Program-made: the position numbers and the translations under genes
Assembly (NCBI GenBank): GCA_003116995.1
Contig: BDSL01000043.1
Span: 558,001-622,000 of the forward strand
Reading direction: 5' to 3'
From: Yamagishiella unicocca
Taxonomy: Eukaryota > Chlorophyta > Chlorophyceae > Chlamydomonadales > Volvocaceae
Length of the DNA: 64,000 nt
Shown here: positions 11,335 to 23,200 of the stretch, in pieces
Numbering within the stretch: the first letter of the stretch is position 1
Layout: every line of letters begins with the position of its first letter
The notes under the pieces: model-generated
Told to the model about the DNA's origin: nothing
Databases searched by the model: none
What the model saw: the letters and a program-made list of their open reading frames with translations, nothing else

Positions 11335-14300
11335 TCCACCGATGAAGCAGCATGATCGGCCTCTGGAGATTAACGACCAACCGACTACCGCCCCATGGTA
11401 CATACCTGCGGAAGCGGCGACGCACGTACACGTGGTCGTCACGCAATCGACCACCCAAACGAGCGGCAACAGCAGCCAACCGCCAACGATCAACCCACCA
11501 GCGTGATGTCGGTCAGGTAGGACCGCGAGAAGTTGCCGCCGGCGCGGCTCTCCGGTGACGACGCCAGGCTGCAGTTAGGCGACTCAGTGTAGGGGTAGTT
11601 GGCTTCGGTTGGCAAGTTCTTGGCGACAATGACGTTGGCCGCCTGGCTGGCGTACCAACCGTTGCTGCAAGACCCGGAGTACACGCCGTTGCAGAAAAAT
11701 AGCCTGCAGGGTGAGGGGTTGCAGGTAGGGTGAGGGGGTTGCAGGGTTGCAGGGGCGCATGGTGAGGGGGTGCATGGTGAGGGGTTAGGTGCAGGGTGAG
11801 AGGGTGCAGGGTGAGGGTAGTGCCAAGCCACATGTTACCCGCCCTTAGCCTTCCCATACACGCACCACTGCTCCGAAAAGTCATTCGTGTTGACGATTGT
11901 GCCACTGCCACTGCCCAGAGCTACAGCCACCTCAGCAACAGCGACGGCGGCAAAGGGGACGCAGCTGCCGCAGCTGCCCTGATCCTTGACGGGGCTGATG
12001 TAATTGTACGATGTTCCGTCCCACTCAGGGTACGACAGCGCGGCCATGACGCCATCGTACGAGTACGTGCCGATCTCGACGCTCGACTGGGACAGCGGGG
12101 TCTGGAATGAGGCCCGGCAGCAGGGCAGAGGCAGGGTGGCAGGGACGGACGTCGGTAAAGGCCGTCGCAACTAGCTTCGATTGCGGCCTTGTATCTAACA
12201 GCGGACTTAAGGACAAAGCCGCAGGTCTTGTTGAAGGGTGAGCACTCACCCGGGCAGCCGCGAAGGCCTGGACCAACTCCTCCTTCGGCAGATGGGCGGC
12301 GTCGCGGGGGTTGATGCCGCGCTCCGCCAGTTTGGAGGCCACCTATGATCGTTTTGGGGGAAGAGCGGATAGAGGCAGTTAGAGGCAGTTAGAGGCAGAT
12401 ACGCAGGGCGCGATATTTATTTAGGGTCAAGGACAGTCTTCAGGTGTTTACAGTTTAGGTTTTTAGGTTTTTAAGCTTTTTCATTTTTTAGGTTCATGGG
12501 GTTTAGGGTTATAAGGTTTTAGGAGCAGCGCTTAGCTGTTAGAAGTTTGCCTGCCCGAGGATGAATTATGTCCCCACACACCACCGCACGGGAGCACATT
12601 GCTATGCGACGGCGGGTGCACAACTCTCTCTTCCCAGTCATCGGCCTATCGCTCGTTTGCTTGCGGGGTGACGGCGCACGTCTCGGCCGCAAGCCGTAGC
12701 TGACCATCCAGCGCAGCACACAGTCCGACACCCGCGCACTGAAGACGTCGCAACCAACCAACCAACCAACCAACCTTTTCTGCTGCCGCCGCGACGGCCT
12801 GCATGTCCCGCAGCTTCTTGGCGCCCGCCTGGCGAAGCGTGTCCGCGTTGACGCCGTCCTGGAAGAGGGTAGGACGCGTGAGGGAGCGGCGGGGGGAGCT
12901 AGGTAGTTGGGAAGGGGTTAGGGCAACGGGACGACGGTGGAAGCGGCAACCGGTGCGTGTCGTCAGTGCGGAAGCCGAACTCAGATGCAACGACTATGTA
13001 GGGTCGTACGGTGTCATCCTTTTGCGTGCAGACAGGGTGGAAGCTAAGGACAAGGGAACCCCCCGGCGGGGGGGTGAGAGGGGCATGAGCGCGGCGAGCG
13101 GCGAGCGATGAGCGGAGCAGAGCGGCCTGGCAGAGCGAGGGCAGGAGCTAGCATGAGGGCGTATGTGAGTGCAGGCTGAACACTACAATGGGTAGTGGTG
13201 ACGGACAGGCGCCAATACGAGCTAGCACCAGCAGGCGCCAGACGATACTTCGGCCGACAATGATGATACATAGATCGCTGCCAACAACATGCATGTGAGA
13301 CAAATAACGCATGAACGTGGGCGGGTGCACATATGCCCATGCATACTTGGCACGACTGCGTCCTGCTGTGACGACGCACGCAGCGCTAACCAACATACGT
13401 CTGCAAGCCATGCGAGCGAGCCGTTGCATGTATGATGGAGCACACGTACACACGTCCGCTTGGATACGGTCCGTTATTCCCAGCTGGCATGCTTCCAAGG
13501 CGCGTGCCCGACAGACGGAGCTGACAGAAAGGACCGACGTCTATCTCACCAAAGAACAAATTTGGATTACCGGAATTAGTAAACCCGCCGCCAAGCACGC
13601 TCGGCCAAACCCCGCGCAGGGGACTGCCTTGGAAGCGCGGCCCCCTGACCCATGCCTCACCTACCGGCAGAATTAAACCCGACACCGACCGGCTGGCAAT
13701 GTAGGTGCCCTCGCACGACGCGATGTCACCGCCGTCGCTGCCGTCCAGGGCGGAGAGAACTGGTATGAAGGGCGCGGTCTGGAGCACACCAAAGGTGGTG
13801 AAGGCGTTGCAACGAGGTGTCTTGTCGCACGTTATAGCGAGCTCAGCGGGGCTTGTTGATGCTAAAATCCTGAGGACGTAGGAGCCGGTAGCCTCCTGAA
13901 AGCGGTAGAAGACGTAGCCATCGACGCTGGGGCAGCCTGAGGGCGCGCGGGGTGTGCACATACAGGGCGGACGTCAAGTCTTGAAGGCGACATCGCGACT
14001 GTGAAGGCGTCACCATGGAAACAAAAAGCTGGAGCTATGGGGTGCGACATACAACGGATCCTCTTTTGTCGCCCACCGACAAAAGGGTAGTACGTTGCAG
14101 GCGTCGGCAGGCGCTAGCTGTCGATCGCGCGCATCGCTTCTCCTCTCCCAAGTAGCGCGGAGACTTCCATCATATCATCGAGTAAAATCGATTACGGGTA
14201 GGTGCACAGGCGTGATAGACCACGCAATCCGTGCGTAATTAATCACGCCGTACCTTGCACAGAACACATGATGGAGACGAACAGAGCTGCCAGGAACAAA

Positions 14301-14341
14301 CATGTTGGGCCTAGCCGGAGATTTTTCCGAATATTTGCCAT
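7650..14341 (-). CDS. Protease gene 1: secreted papain-family cysteine protease with Cys-rich C-terminus
   Basis: Ten exons in transcript order: 14341-14254, 13936-13665, 12858-12775, 12342-12250, 12101-11866, 11703-11499, 10066-9981, 9726-9652, 9336-8717, 7825-7650. All introns are GT-AG and the sum is 644 codons plus stop. Residues 1-30 form a signal peptide (MANIRKN then a hydrophobic core). About 31-120 is the four-Cys PAN/apple-like module (CPSVDGY, CDKTPRCNAF). About 121-179 is an Ala-rich helical pro-region. The catalytic domain has QGSCGSC (Cys about 226), GYHEIAVIGY (His about 369) and AKNSWG (Asn about 387). A PPPPPP hinge and six Cys-rich repeats follow. Unlike its paralogs it lacks five residues after YPEWD and has CVPF instead of CVAF after the active Cys. 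Introns hold (GT)n tracts and a 37-bp minisatellite. Exon 3 and the end of the intron before it are almost identical to gene 3, its closest relative there. Family and fold are clear; substrate is unknown. Confidence 0.9.
9841..9957. repeat. 37-bp minisatellite in gene 1 intron 7
   Basis: Three complete head-to-tail copies of a 37-bp unit beginning cgatgggttaaacgcag, plus six bases of a fourth. Copies 2 and 3 are identical and copy 1 differs by one base. It lies between exons 7 and 8 of protease gene 1. Confidence 0.95.
10161..10194. repeat. (GT)17 microsatellite
   Basis: Uninterrupted gt dinucleotide tract inside intron 6 of protease gene 1. Confidence 0.97.
11267..11333. repeat. (GT)33 microsatellite
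   Basis: Uninterrupted gt tract of about 67 nt, also in intron 6 of protease gene 1. Its length suggests it will be polymorphic. Confidence 0.97.
12420..12530. repeat. Degenerate telomere-like patch in gene 1 intron
   Basis: Loose clusters of tttaggt, ttttagg and gtttagggtt occur in intron 3 of gene 1. They resemble TTTAGGG/TTTTAGGG green-lineage telomere units but are irregular, so the resemblance may be chance. Confidence 0.3.
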
Positions 14342-15955
14342 TGCCGGTCCAGTACAGGGGAAGGTGCGAACTACCGGGATGTTGACTCCCGCGTCGGCTA
14401 ATGAGACCTGCAGCAACCTTTGCTGCGGGTTAAGTAGCCACGACAGAGAAACTATTGAAACCAGTTCTGAGGGTCGTTGAAACGTGGAAGGCTTCTTAAG
14501 CGATGAGTATTGGCCGGCAGCGATACGATGAATCGTAATCAAGGGGCAGGATGTATTATTGCAGAACCCTTACGGATGGGTATTAATGGCGACAATAGTC
14601 CTGGTAACCGGAAAGAGCTTGAAGGGCCCTATGCTGGCATTGTTTTACCTGCTACATCTCTACCCCTGCTCATGGGTAGAACATAATGAGTCAATTTAAG
14701 TGCATCAGACTGTTGCTAACGCGAAACACTCGATGATGTGCCAATTACTTTTCCCTGACGGACTCGCACCTGGTTAGGAAAAGTACGAACCTCAGTGTCG
14801 GACCTTCAAGAAACCCTCAAACGTCGACGAATAACAGACCTGCTCGAATAGGTATGTTAAGCATTGAGTAGCCCAAATTTCAATGGAGGTTGTTCTCGCA
14901 CCAGGGAAAATGTATGCGCATGTGGGCGCGGGCGTTGACCGTTTGTAACGGGGATGCGTTCCCCTGTCCCGCTGTCCGGGATTATTCCTTCGACAACAGG
15001 TCTTCTTCTTCTTCTTGATTGTTCAATTGTGACGCGGCTTGGTTATCACCATATCACCGCAGAACTACGGTGCTCGTGGTACTCTACGGGGTAATAATAT
15101 GGGATAATGGCCATCGAAATGATGGAATACACCCTGTTGTGGACGCTAGCTGTGGCGTCTTCTGCCTGAACGGCAGAGCTCAGGAGTATGGCACTGAGTC
15201 TTTACCATTCACTTGTAATTACGAGAATACTCCCTACGTTTGGCTTGCAGGCAGACGGCAGTATCAGGAATGGCTTGGTGCGGCTCTCCCTGGTGCGGCT
15301 GGTTATGATGGTTGGGACGTTCCGACGATGCCCTACGTCGCCATCAACTGCAGCCTGCGAATATCACCGCCTGCAGAGAGTGTATGGTTGTTGCTTATCT
15401 AAAAAGATGGCTTGACTTTGTGCTTTTTAAGCCATCCAAATCTAAACAGCGGATATGTTAGTTACGGGGGGCCCCATCACCATGTGTATTGTAGCGCTGC
15501 GGATGGACCCATATGCACGCTCGCAATGTAGCCCCTCGGGCGGACTCTGAAGAGCCCTGCCGTGTGCGATGATTCGGACACAACATGTCATTATCTGATG
15601 ATAATACGATGTTACAATGCTAGTAGGTCGATACCGCCTAGGTTGGCACGCGAGCATGATTGCTCTAGTCGTGACGTCTGGCCGTCGCCGAACATCACTG
15701 GTAAGTGGCTGTACGCCTTCCACCGATTGGAGTAAAGGGCCGTTGTACAACTAGGGCCCACCGTCGTATCGCTACCACGGACTCTGATGCGACAACCCGG
15801 AAACATCAAAGATCACCGGCGGTTGACTTTCCATGAACTCATGGCTGACTGTAAATAGTCGAGGCTGCATCCATCCAATCAGTAATGATCATCACCACCT
15901 CACTAGGACTTTCGTCTTGGAAACACATTTTGGGCTCGGATACTCCTACCGACCC
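14342..15955. other. Upstream region of gene 1, no further gene recognised
   Basis: This lies 5' of protease gene 1 and should contain its promoter. I could not find the promoter motif shared by genes 4 and 5 here. Open frames such as 15019-15402 carry no recognisable domain. A short tct microsatellite is at 15001-15017. Confidence 0.4.
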
Positions 15956-15957
15956 CG

Positions 15958-16092
15958 GAGTGTCGATTTGGTGTTCTGGTGGTTTGCCTTTGTTCCGGTG
16001 CAGGTCGGAATTTTGTTTCCTCCGTCTTGTTCAGTGTCAGGCGATGCGCCCGATGGTTCTACCTCTTGGTCTGGAACCCACTGTAACCGTGC
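15958..16092 (+). mobile_element. LINE A 3'UTR fragment
   Basis: The last ~135 nt of LINE A, starting at gtcgatttggtgttctgg and running to cactgtaaccgtg. The terminal (CAA)n tail is missing or mutated. Confidence 0.88.
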
Positions 16093-16099
16093 GGCAAAG

Positions 16100-18060
16100 T
16101 TCGCGATCGCGTTGCGTGTGTGGCAAAGTGGCCTGCTGCTGGCTAGATGGCGCAGCCACTGATGAAGGAAACGGGTACCAGGATAGGGATAGCGCACATC
16201 TATCTCAGACGCGTGAGCGGTTGGGGTGAAGGAGATCGCAAGAGGAGCACGAGGTCGCTGCGCACCCTGTCACTCCTGGCGTTGCCTCCCTTTGCCTCGT
16301 ACAGCTTAACATGAACTTGGATGGGGGTGCATCTTCGCTTTGTGAGCGATGGCTGGGATGTGGGGAGGGGGGGGGCTGCCTGGCGCCGCGAGCTCATGGG
16401 TAGCTGGGAGAAGGGTCGACAGGATTTGCGACATTTCTTTCCGGGGGCGGCAGGACGCTGGACAGTCCATCAAGAGTTCAAGACCCGCCGAACCCAGGTA
16501 GGCCCTGCCACATCCAACACAATTTCCTCCGGCCTTGGCTGTGCCCTCCTTCCTGACCTTCAGACTGTTTAAGAAGGGCTTTCTTGCGGATGTGTTAATT
16601 AGCAAGAGGTTATTTGACTCTGGAAGATAATGATTCCAGTTTTGCAGTACGGTTTTTCAAGCGTAATGAGGAAAGCCGAGCGCTTTGGCGTTCTTTGGGA
16701 ATAGAAGGTAAAGATTCCGAAGGTGTTGATAGCAACCACGGGGACAGGCAGGCGCCTGCCTACACTGTGAGGAAAAAACGCGTAGGGTACTTTTCATAAG
16801 GAAAAGCTCTTCGACGAATATTCCTTAGATATGAAAAAAGTGCCCTAGCACCAATGGCAGTTACTACTACCACCAATACTGCAGCGTGTTTTGCACTTGA
16901 GGATTGGCGAGCAGGATGCCACATAACATGCATCGGCAGGTACGCCGCACCAACGGCGGGCGCAACGCTCTACCCGCACAGACGACGGGCGGGTTTCGAA
17001 ATGCATGTACATGCGGACAGGCGCCGACGTAATCCTGTTCACTACAACTTCTGTCCCTGTAACCTGCCAAATCTTGCCTTTAGAGATGTTATAGTGACCC
17101 CGCCCAACGACTCCCAAAACAGCTGCCAAAACGCAAAAGCACAGCCAACTGCCAGGCAAGGCACCACTCACAAAACGAAACGAGACGAAACGCGAAACAG
17201 CTGGAACGGGTGACGCACGACAAAAAGCCCGTGTAGAGCAGCCCAAAACGGAGCCGGCAATTGCGAAGTAGTATGCTGGCCTGCTTGGGACATGGAGCGC
17301 AGAGAGATGTCACGCCCTAGCACCTGTGGTTTCGGTTCCGCTCCGGGACGCGAATTCGGAGCGCGGTGGTTGCATTCTTGGGCAGCGAAATCGCTTGCAT
17401 GTTTGCATGGATAGACAACGAACATCTTAGGGCTCAAAGACTGGAAATTGGGGCATCCAGTATTCGACGAACTTGTAGTCACTGAAAAACATGCAGTTGG
17501 AGGTAGGAATGCTAAGGTTTTTACCGCACTCGGTTACAGCTATTTATTTACTGCTGCCAAAATAAATAGTAGTAACCGTTACATTAGTGTTTTTAGAACA
17601 TGTGAGGTGAGTGTTATCGAATTCGGGCGCCAGAGTATTGTTTGCGAGCTAAACTTTCGAATAAGGTACAAACTAGGGTCCACGCTTTTGCTAGTTTGAG
17701 CGGGCCCTGGAGGACAGGATGGTTTAGCTGCAGAGAGACTTTCTTCATCAGGTTGCAGGGGTGGCTACAGCCCCAGGCACGTTGCTGTTAAAGGAGTTGG
17801 GACAAGTGCCCCTCCAGTTGCACTGGCCTGAATTGGTTTTTCGCTGTTGGATTTAGCTTGTTGGAAGTAAGGGATCCATATATCACCACGTCTTCAGGGA
17901 GGAGGTCAGGCTAAAACTGACGTCGACGCATCACAGACCATTGCTAGGGTGTCAAGATGCCCCAGTTGATGCGTAGCCTGGGGTATAGCTTTGGCACTGA
18001 AATAGTAGTAGACGGAACATAACGCTTTTATCTCGCAAGCGTCTCACAGCACGAGCATTC
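16100..18060. other. No gene recognised
   Basis: I see no exon chain, tRNA or recognisable element in this stretch. Short open frames lack domain motifs. Candidate splice sites can be found but do not join into a protein I know. Confidence 0.4.
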
Positions 18061-18063
18061 TTT

Positions 18064-18370
18064 TTTTGTTGTAACGGTTACAGTGGGTTCCAGACCAAGA
18101 GGTAGAGCCATCGGGCGCATCGCCTGACACTGCGAAAGACGGAGGAAACAAAGACCGACAAGCACCGAAACAAAGGCAAACCACCAGAACACCAAATCGA
18201 CAGGCCGTAGGCACACAGAGCAGCAGCCAGTACCCCAGGGGGAATTTGCACTAGAGGCTCCCCTATCAGGAACTGACCACCAACCAACCTAACAGCCCAG
18301 CAACCGACGAACCAGTGAAGCGCCGCAACGATGCAATAATCGGGACCAGCCGCCTCTCATCCCAAAAGGC
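18064..18370 (-). mobile_element. LINE A 3'UTR, 5'-truncated
   Basis: About 300 nt of family A 3'UTR in minus orientation, from the tail ttgttgtaacggttacagtg to a point near ctctcatcccaaaaggca. No ORF2 coding sequence is included. Confidence 0.88.
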
Positions 18371-18591
18371 ATATGATACTATCATGGAGACCCTCACATG
18401 TCGTTTTGGCCCTAAGCCACATCCATTTACTCGAACATGTCACGGCCCTGCATGTTAGGATGTCACTTTTCAATGCACTGTCTGCCGTACAGAAGGGTAT
18501 GCTGCAAGTCCTACAGCTTTGAACTGCCGCTGCATATTGCTGAACCCACGATAAGTGGACCGCCTATGGTGATGTGCCCCTACCTCGGCCC

Positions 18592-18861
18592 GCCCCAGCA
18601 CCAGACGAAGCAGCCCCGGCACTAGACGAAGCAGCACCAGCACCAGACGAAGCAGCACCAGCACCAGACGAAGCAGCCCCAGCACCAGATAGACGAAGCA
18701 GCCCCAGCACCAGATAGACGAAGCAGCCCCAGCACCAGACGAAGCAGCCCCAGCACCAGGCGATGCGCCCGATGGTTCTACCTCTTGGTCTGGAACCCAC
18801 TGTAACCGTTACAACTCAACCAGACGAAGCAGCCCCGGCACCAGACGAAGCAGCCCCTACG
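18592..18861. repeat. 21-bp minisatellite interrupted by a LINE A tail
   Basis: Imperfect tandem units of the type agacgaagcagccccagcacc. Two units carry an extra atag. A plus-strand LINE A 3' end (about 18757-18816, gcgatgcgcc to ccgttacaac) splits the array, so the array existed before that insertion. The Ala/Gly/Ser translation of the array is probably not used. Confidence 0.9.
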
Positions 18862-19093
18862 ATTCCCAGCTAGCACCAGGCGTACACACGGCTGCCGCCG
18901 ACCATGGTGCGTGTAGGGCCAAGCGGGGCTTCCGTTGGCAGCCGGTTGCTCTGCTTGGAGGCCGCCAGGTGTCGTAGGCCTATCCACGCCGACTTGTCCC
19001 CACCTTCAGGCATAGCTGCCATGAGCTTCCAGAACCGCTGTATCGGTGTACCATGGATTAGTTATGAACTATCTATATGCTACGCTTTACATA

Positions 19094-19166
19094 GGTCCTA
19101 TGGCTTAATGGATAAAGCACCGGTCTACGAAGCCGGGGATTCCAAGTTCGATCCTTGGTAGGATCG
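19094..19166 (+). tRNA. tRNA-Arg (ACG)
   Basis: The 73 nt fold as a standard cloverleaf. Acceptor GGTCCTA pairs with TAGGATC (one G-U). The D stem is GCTT/AAGC. Anticodon stem CCGGT/GCCGG carries loop CTACGAA with anticodon ACG. The T stem is CCAAG/CTTGG with loop TTCGATC. The discriminator is G, no CCA is encoded and there is no intron. The internal B box (agttcgatcc) is intact. A clear downstream T-run terminator is not visible. The gene lies about 80 bp from a LINE A insertion. Confidence 0.95.
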
Positions 19167-19244
19167 TGCCATCCGGATATTATAGATCTTGGACACATGG
19201 GGTCGTGACCCAGGAATGGCAGGAGATAATCCTTCACCCCTTGA

Positions 19245-19858
19245 CGATTAGCGACAACTCGCAAGGATGCCGAGGCCCCACTTCAACCCAGCCTTTTTGG
19301 GGGAAGCCCCAGCGCAGCAAAGCCCCTCAGCAGGGCCCAAAACTCCACCACCACCGAACGGCAGGATCCAGAAGACCACTACCCGGAGTAAGAGGGGGAC
19401 CACCAGCCCGCCCCCGCCCTTTTCAAGGCCGCGGCCATAAACCGGCGCCCCACCTCCATGGCAGTAATAGCCACCAGGACTACTACATCCCAGACGCAGG
19501 ACTGTACCCCGGTAGGTGCTTGCACCAACCAAACTTGCGCCCGTGTCACCCCTGCACCGAGCTGGGTCTCGAGTTGGGCAATCACTGCTTGAGCCACCGG
19601 GCAAAACCAAAAGTGGTGTAAGCGGGGGGTACCCGCCCCTGGAGACTCTCCAGCCGGCACACCGCACCCACAAGGGGCTGCTGCTGCCGTCCGCATATGA
19701 GAGTTCCCGAGGAGGGGGATCCCATCCACAGCCAACCGCCACCATCCCTCCTTGATTGGTGGTTGATTGGTGGTCGGTTCCTGATAGGGGAGCCTCTAGT
19801 GCAAATTCCCCCTGGCATACTGGCTGCTGCTCGTTTTGCCTACGGCCTGTCGATTGGT
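19245..19858. mobile_element. Inverted (twin-primed) LINE A copy, left part
   Basis: 19245-19752 is minus-strand ORF2 C-terminal sequence (KEGWW-type region down to the VVANRL region). From about 19752 the sequence switches to plus-strand 3'UTR (cggttcctgataggggagcc). That 3'UTR breaks at 19858 where the full-length element begins and resumes at 27001. A 5' part inverted relative to the 3' part, with about 215 nt lost at the junction, is the usual product of twin priming. The ORF2 part encodes no complete domain. Confidence 0.88.
19845..19858. repeat. 14-bp target-site duplication, left copy
   Basis: gcctgtcgattggt is repeated exactly at 26987-27000. The two copies bracket the full-length LINE A and correspond to a single copy of the same sequence in other LINE A 3'UTRs. 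Confidence 0.95.
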
Positions 19859-20252
19859 TGTTGTTGTAACGGTTACAGTGGGTTCCAGACCAATAGGTAG
19901 AACCATCGGGCGCATCGCCTGACACTGAACAAGACGGAGGAAACAAATACCGACATGCACCGAAACAAAGGCAAACCACCAGAACACCAAGTTGACAGGC
20001 CGTAGGCATACAGAGCAGCAGCCAGCACCCCAGGGGGAATTTGCACTAGAGGCTCCCCTATCAGGAACTGGCCGCCAACCAACCTAACAGCCCAGCACCC
20101 GACGAACCAGTGAAGCGCCGCAACGATGCAAACATCGGAACCCGCCACCTCTCATCCCATAAGGCACGGACCCCTAGCAGGGCTCAACACGCTTATATAG
20201 CCAGAAAGTATGAAGCACGGGAAACCCCGCTCCCCAAGACAACCCGAGCCGA

Positions 20253-23200
20253 TCAGGAATCCACCAGTACCTCAGCCGGTCCCCCGCACACAAGGCGATT
20301 GGCGACCACCCGCAAGAAAGGATGCCGAGGCCCCACTGCATCCCAGCCTTTCTGGGGAAGCCCCAGCGCAGCAAAGCCCCTCAGAAGGGCCCAAAACTCC
20401 ACCACCCCACGGCGAACGGCGCGATCCAGAAGACCACTACCCGGAGTAAGAGGGGGACCACCAGCCCCCGCCCTTTTCAAGGCCGCGGCCATAAAACGGC
20501 GCCCCACCTCCATGGCAGTAATAGCCGCCAGGACTACGACATCCCAGACGCAGGACTGTACCCCGATAGGTGCTTGCACCAACCAAACTTGCGCCCGTGT
20601 CACCCCTGCACCGAGCTGGGTCTCGAGTTGGGCAGTCACTGCTTGAGCCACCGGGCAGAACCAAAAGTGGTGTAAGCGGGGGGTACCCGCCCCTGAAGAC
20701 TCTCCAGCCGGCACACCGCACCCACAAGGGGCTGCTGCTGCCGTCCGCATATGAGAGTTCCCGAGGAGGGGGATCCCATCCACAGCCAACCGCCACCATC
20801 CCTCCTTATAGGCCGGCTCCCACTTCATGCCAGACCAGAGCCGCCGGAACACTTGCTGCAAGGCATTCAGGGCCGCTGGCAGGACAGGCCCGGTCCCCCC
20901 AAGCGCTTCGCGCACAAATGTCTCATGCGCGGCCCGCCGGGCGTCCGCGAACTCGACCAATTGCACAGCCGTCCCAACCCGAACAGTCATATCCCGCAGC
21001 GCCAGCGGCTCCCCCCCGCCCAACCGCCACCCCAACCGTGCGGTGAGCATGGACCCCACTTCCTCTATCCCAGGTAGAGCGTGGGGTATACCCTGGGAGG
21101 AAACCGGCATCACCAGTGCCGCTGCTTGCTTCCACGGGGTTGGCACCTCAGCTAGCAACGCTTCCAGCGCCCCCGTACATTCCCGCCACCGATCAAGCCC
21201 CAGAAACGTCTTCGCTGCTGTTGACCGCGGATCTAAGACTCGGACGACGAGCCCCCGCCATCCCGCTGACCAGGCCGTCTGCACCGCCGCCTCGGACGCG
21301 ACTAAGAAGTCCCGAAGTGCATCACGAGCCGCTAGAACATCGCCCAACGTCTTAATGGCCCAGCACCCCACCAGTTCTGGGTGTAAGTATTCCAAGCCCG
21401 GCCTCCTGCCGACCACCACCTGCCCAGACTGGCAGGCTGGGAGGAGCGGGTTGCCCCAAATCGGCACGTGTACACACCACGGGCCTGGCACCAGCGGCTC
21501 GCTAGCGATGTCTTGTACCGGGGGCAAGGCCGTGAGCGCCGTGATCACCCGCCGGATATCAGCCGGCATCTCGTCCGCTCCCATCCACGGCCCCCTGCCT
21601 TGTGCTGTGAGCAGATTCAGAGGTCCAAACGCCGGATGCACCCCCCTCAGGTAAATGCTAAGGCAGCTGACCCATGGGGGCCGGCGCTCCCGGGGGCCCG
21701 CCATTGCCAATACAAAACGCAGGGCCCAACCAGCCCAGCGCGCCCGTACGTGCTCCTTGAGGGCAATGGCCCCAAAGCCCCCGAGGGATGGGTGCCCGAC
21801 CAGCAGCCGCTGTGGGACACCTGTTGCTCGGCGCTCCCTAGCATCTGGGGCTAAATCCCGGTCAATGAGCTTCGCCGCCACCCGCTCTAACCCTTCCACT
21901 ATGGTGTCTGGGGGTAGACCCCCATGCTCCATGTGCCAGGTGACACGGTGCATCCCATATGCTGCGGCTGCTGTCGCCCTGCCAAACGTGGACAGGCGTA
22001 GCCTTGCAATCCGCGAGAACCTACTTACTACCTTGTCCCTTTGGGACTCCCAGTCCACCATTGGGGACCCCCCTACGTCAGTAAACGGCAGATTCAACGC
22101 CGTGACCGACGCTACGACCTTCAACCCACCCATGTCATGCGGGCTAGGTCCCTCGAAGCCAATTGGCAGTAGCTCAACCTTATCCAGGTTCAGCAGTTGC
22201 CCAGAGGCTTGAGCGTACACCTCCATGGACGCCAGGAAAGCCGGCACTTCCGCTGGCCCCTCCAACAGCACCTGAGTGTCGTCGGCAAACTGCACCGCGG
22301 TAGTTATGTTGCCCGCCCCTACCGCAAGCCGGATGCCAACCCCCCGTTGCTGTAACCAGCAAAGGAGGGCTTGGGCTACAAACAAATACAACAGAGGTGC
22401 TAGCGGGCATCCTTGCCGTACCCCCGCCTCTATAGGGACCAGGCGGGATTTGTGCCCGTTGACCACCGCCAACGACCTGGTGTCGGTTAGTAAGATCCGT
22501 GTCCAGGACATCAAACCCGCACCCGCCCCCATCGCCTCCATCGCCTCATACAGGAAGCCTCTGTCCACAGAATCGTATGCTTTGGCAATGTCCAGGAAAG
22601 CCAGCACACACGACCGACCTTGTTGTGCCATGAGATGGGGAATATGCCGCAGGAACAGTATATTGGCCCCAATAAGGCGCTTTGGCAGGAAAGCCGATTG
22701 TTCGAGCGAGATGACACCTCCCAATACCGGTCCCAGCCTGGAGGCCAACACCTTAGTCAACACCCTATAATCTGTACACAGCAGGGTAATAGGCCGATAG
22801 CTGCCCTGAGCCGTAAGCGCTCCCCGGTTCTTGTACAGGATTGTGATCACTCCATCCAAGAACCCGGGGGGCACCTGGCCTGACTGACCCACTGCCGTGA
22901 AGACATCAGCCAACACCGGTGCTATCTGCGTACGGCATGCTTTGTAGAGCTCTGAGGGAATACCATCCCACCCTGGCGATTTGCCCGGGGTGACGGCCTT
23001 CAGTACTGCGGCTACCTCAGCCACCAAGATCTCAGGCGATCCTACACAACACGCCTGGGTCTCCGGAATACGCAGATTCTGGGCTCGCAGGGCCGCAATG
23101 ACCTCCTCCCGCGCCTCCGATGACACAAGTGGCGGTGCCCTGCACACCTCGCGCCAGTACTCCGCCACCATTTGCGGCAGTCGTGTTGCGTCTGTAACAA

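Noticed and set aside
12420..12530. Interstitial telomere block
   Set aside because: Units are too irregular and lie within a gene intron, so I keep it only as a low-confidence repeat and not as evidence of a chromosome end.
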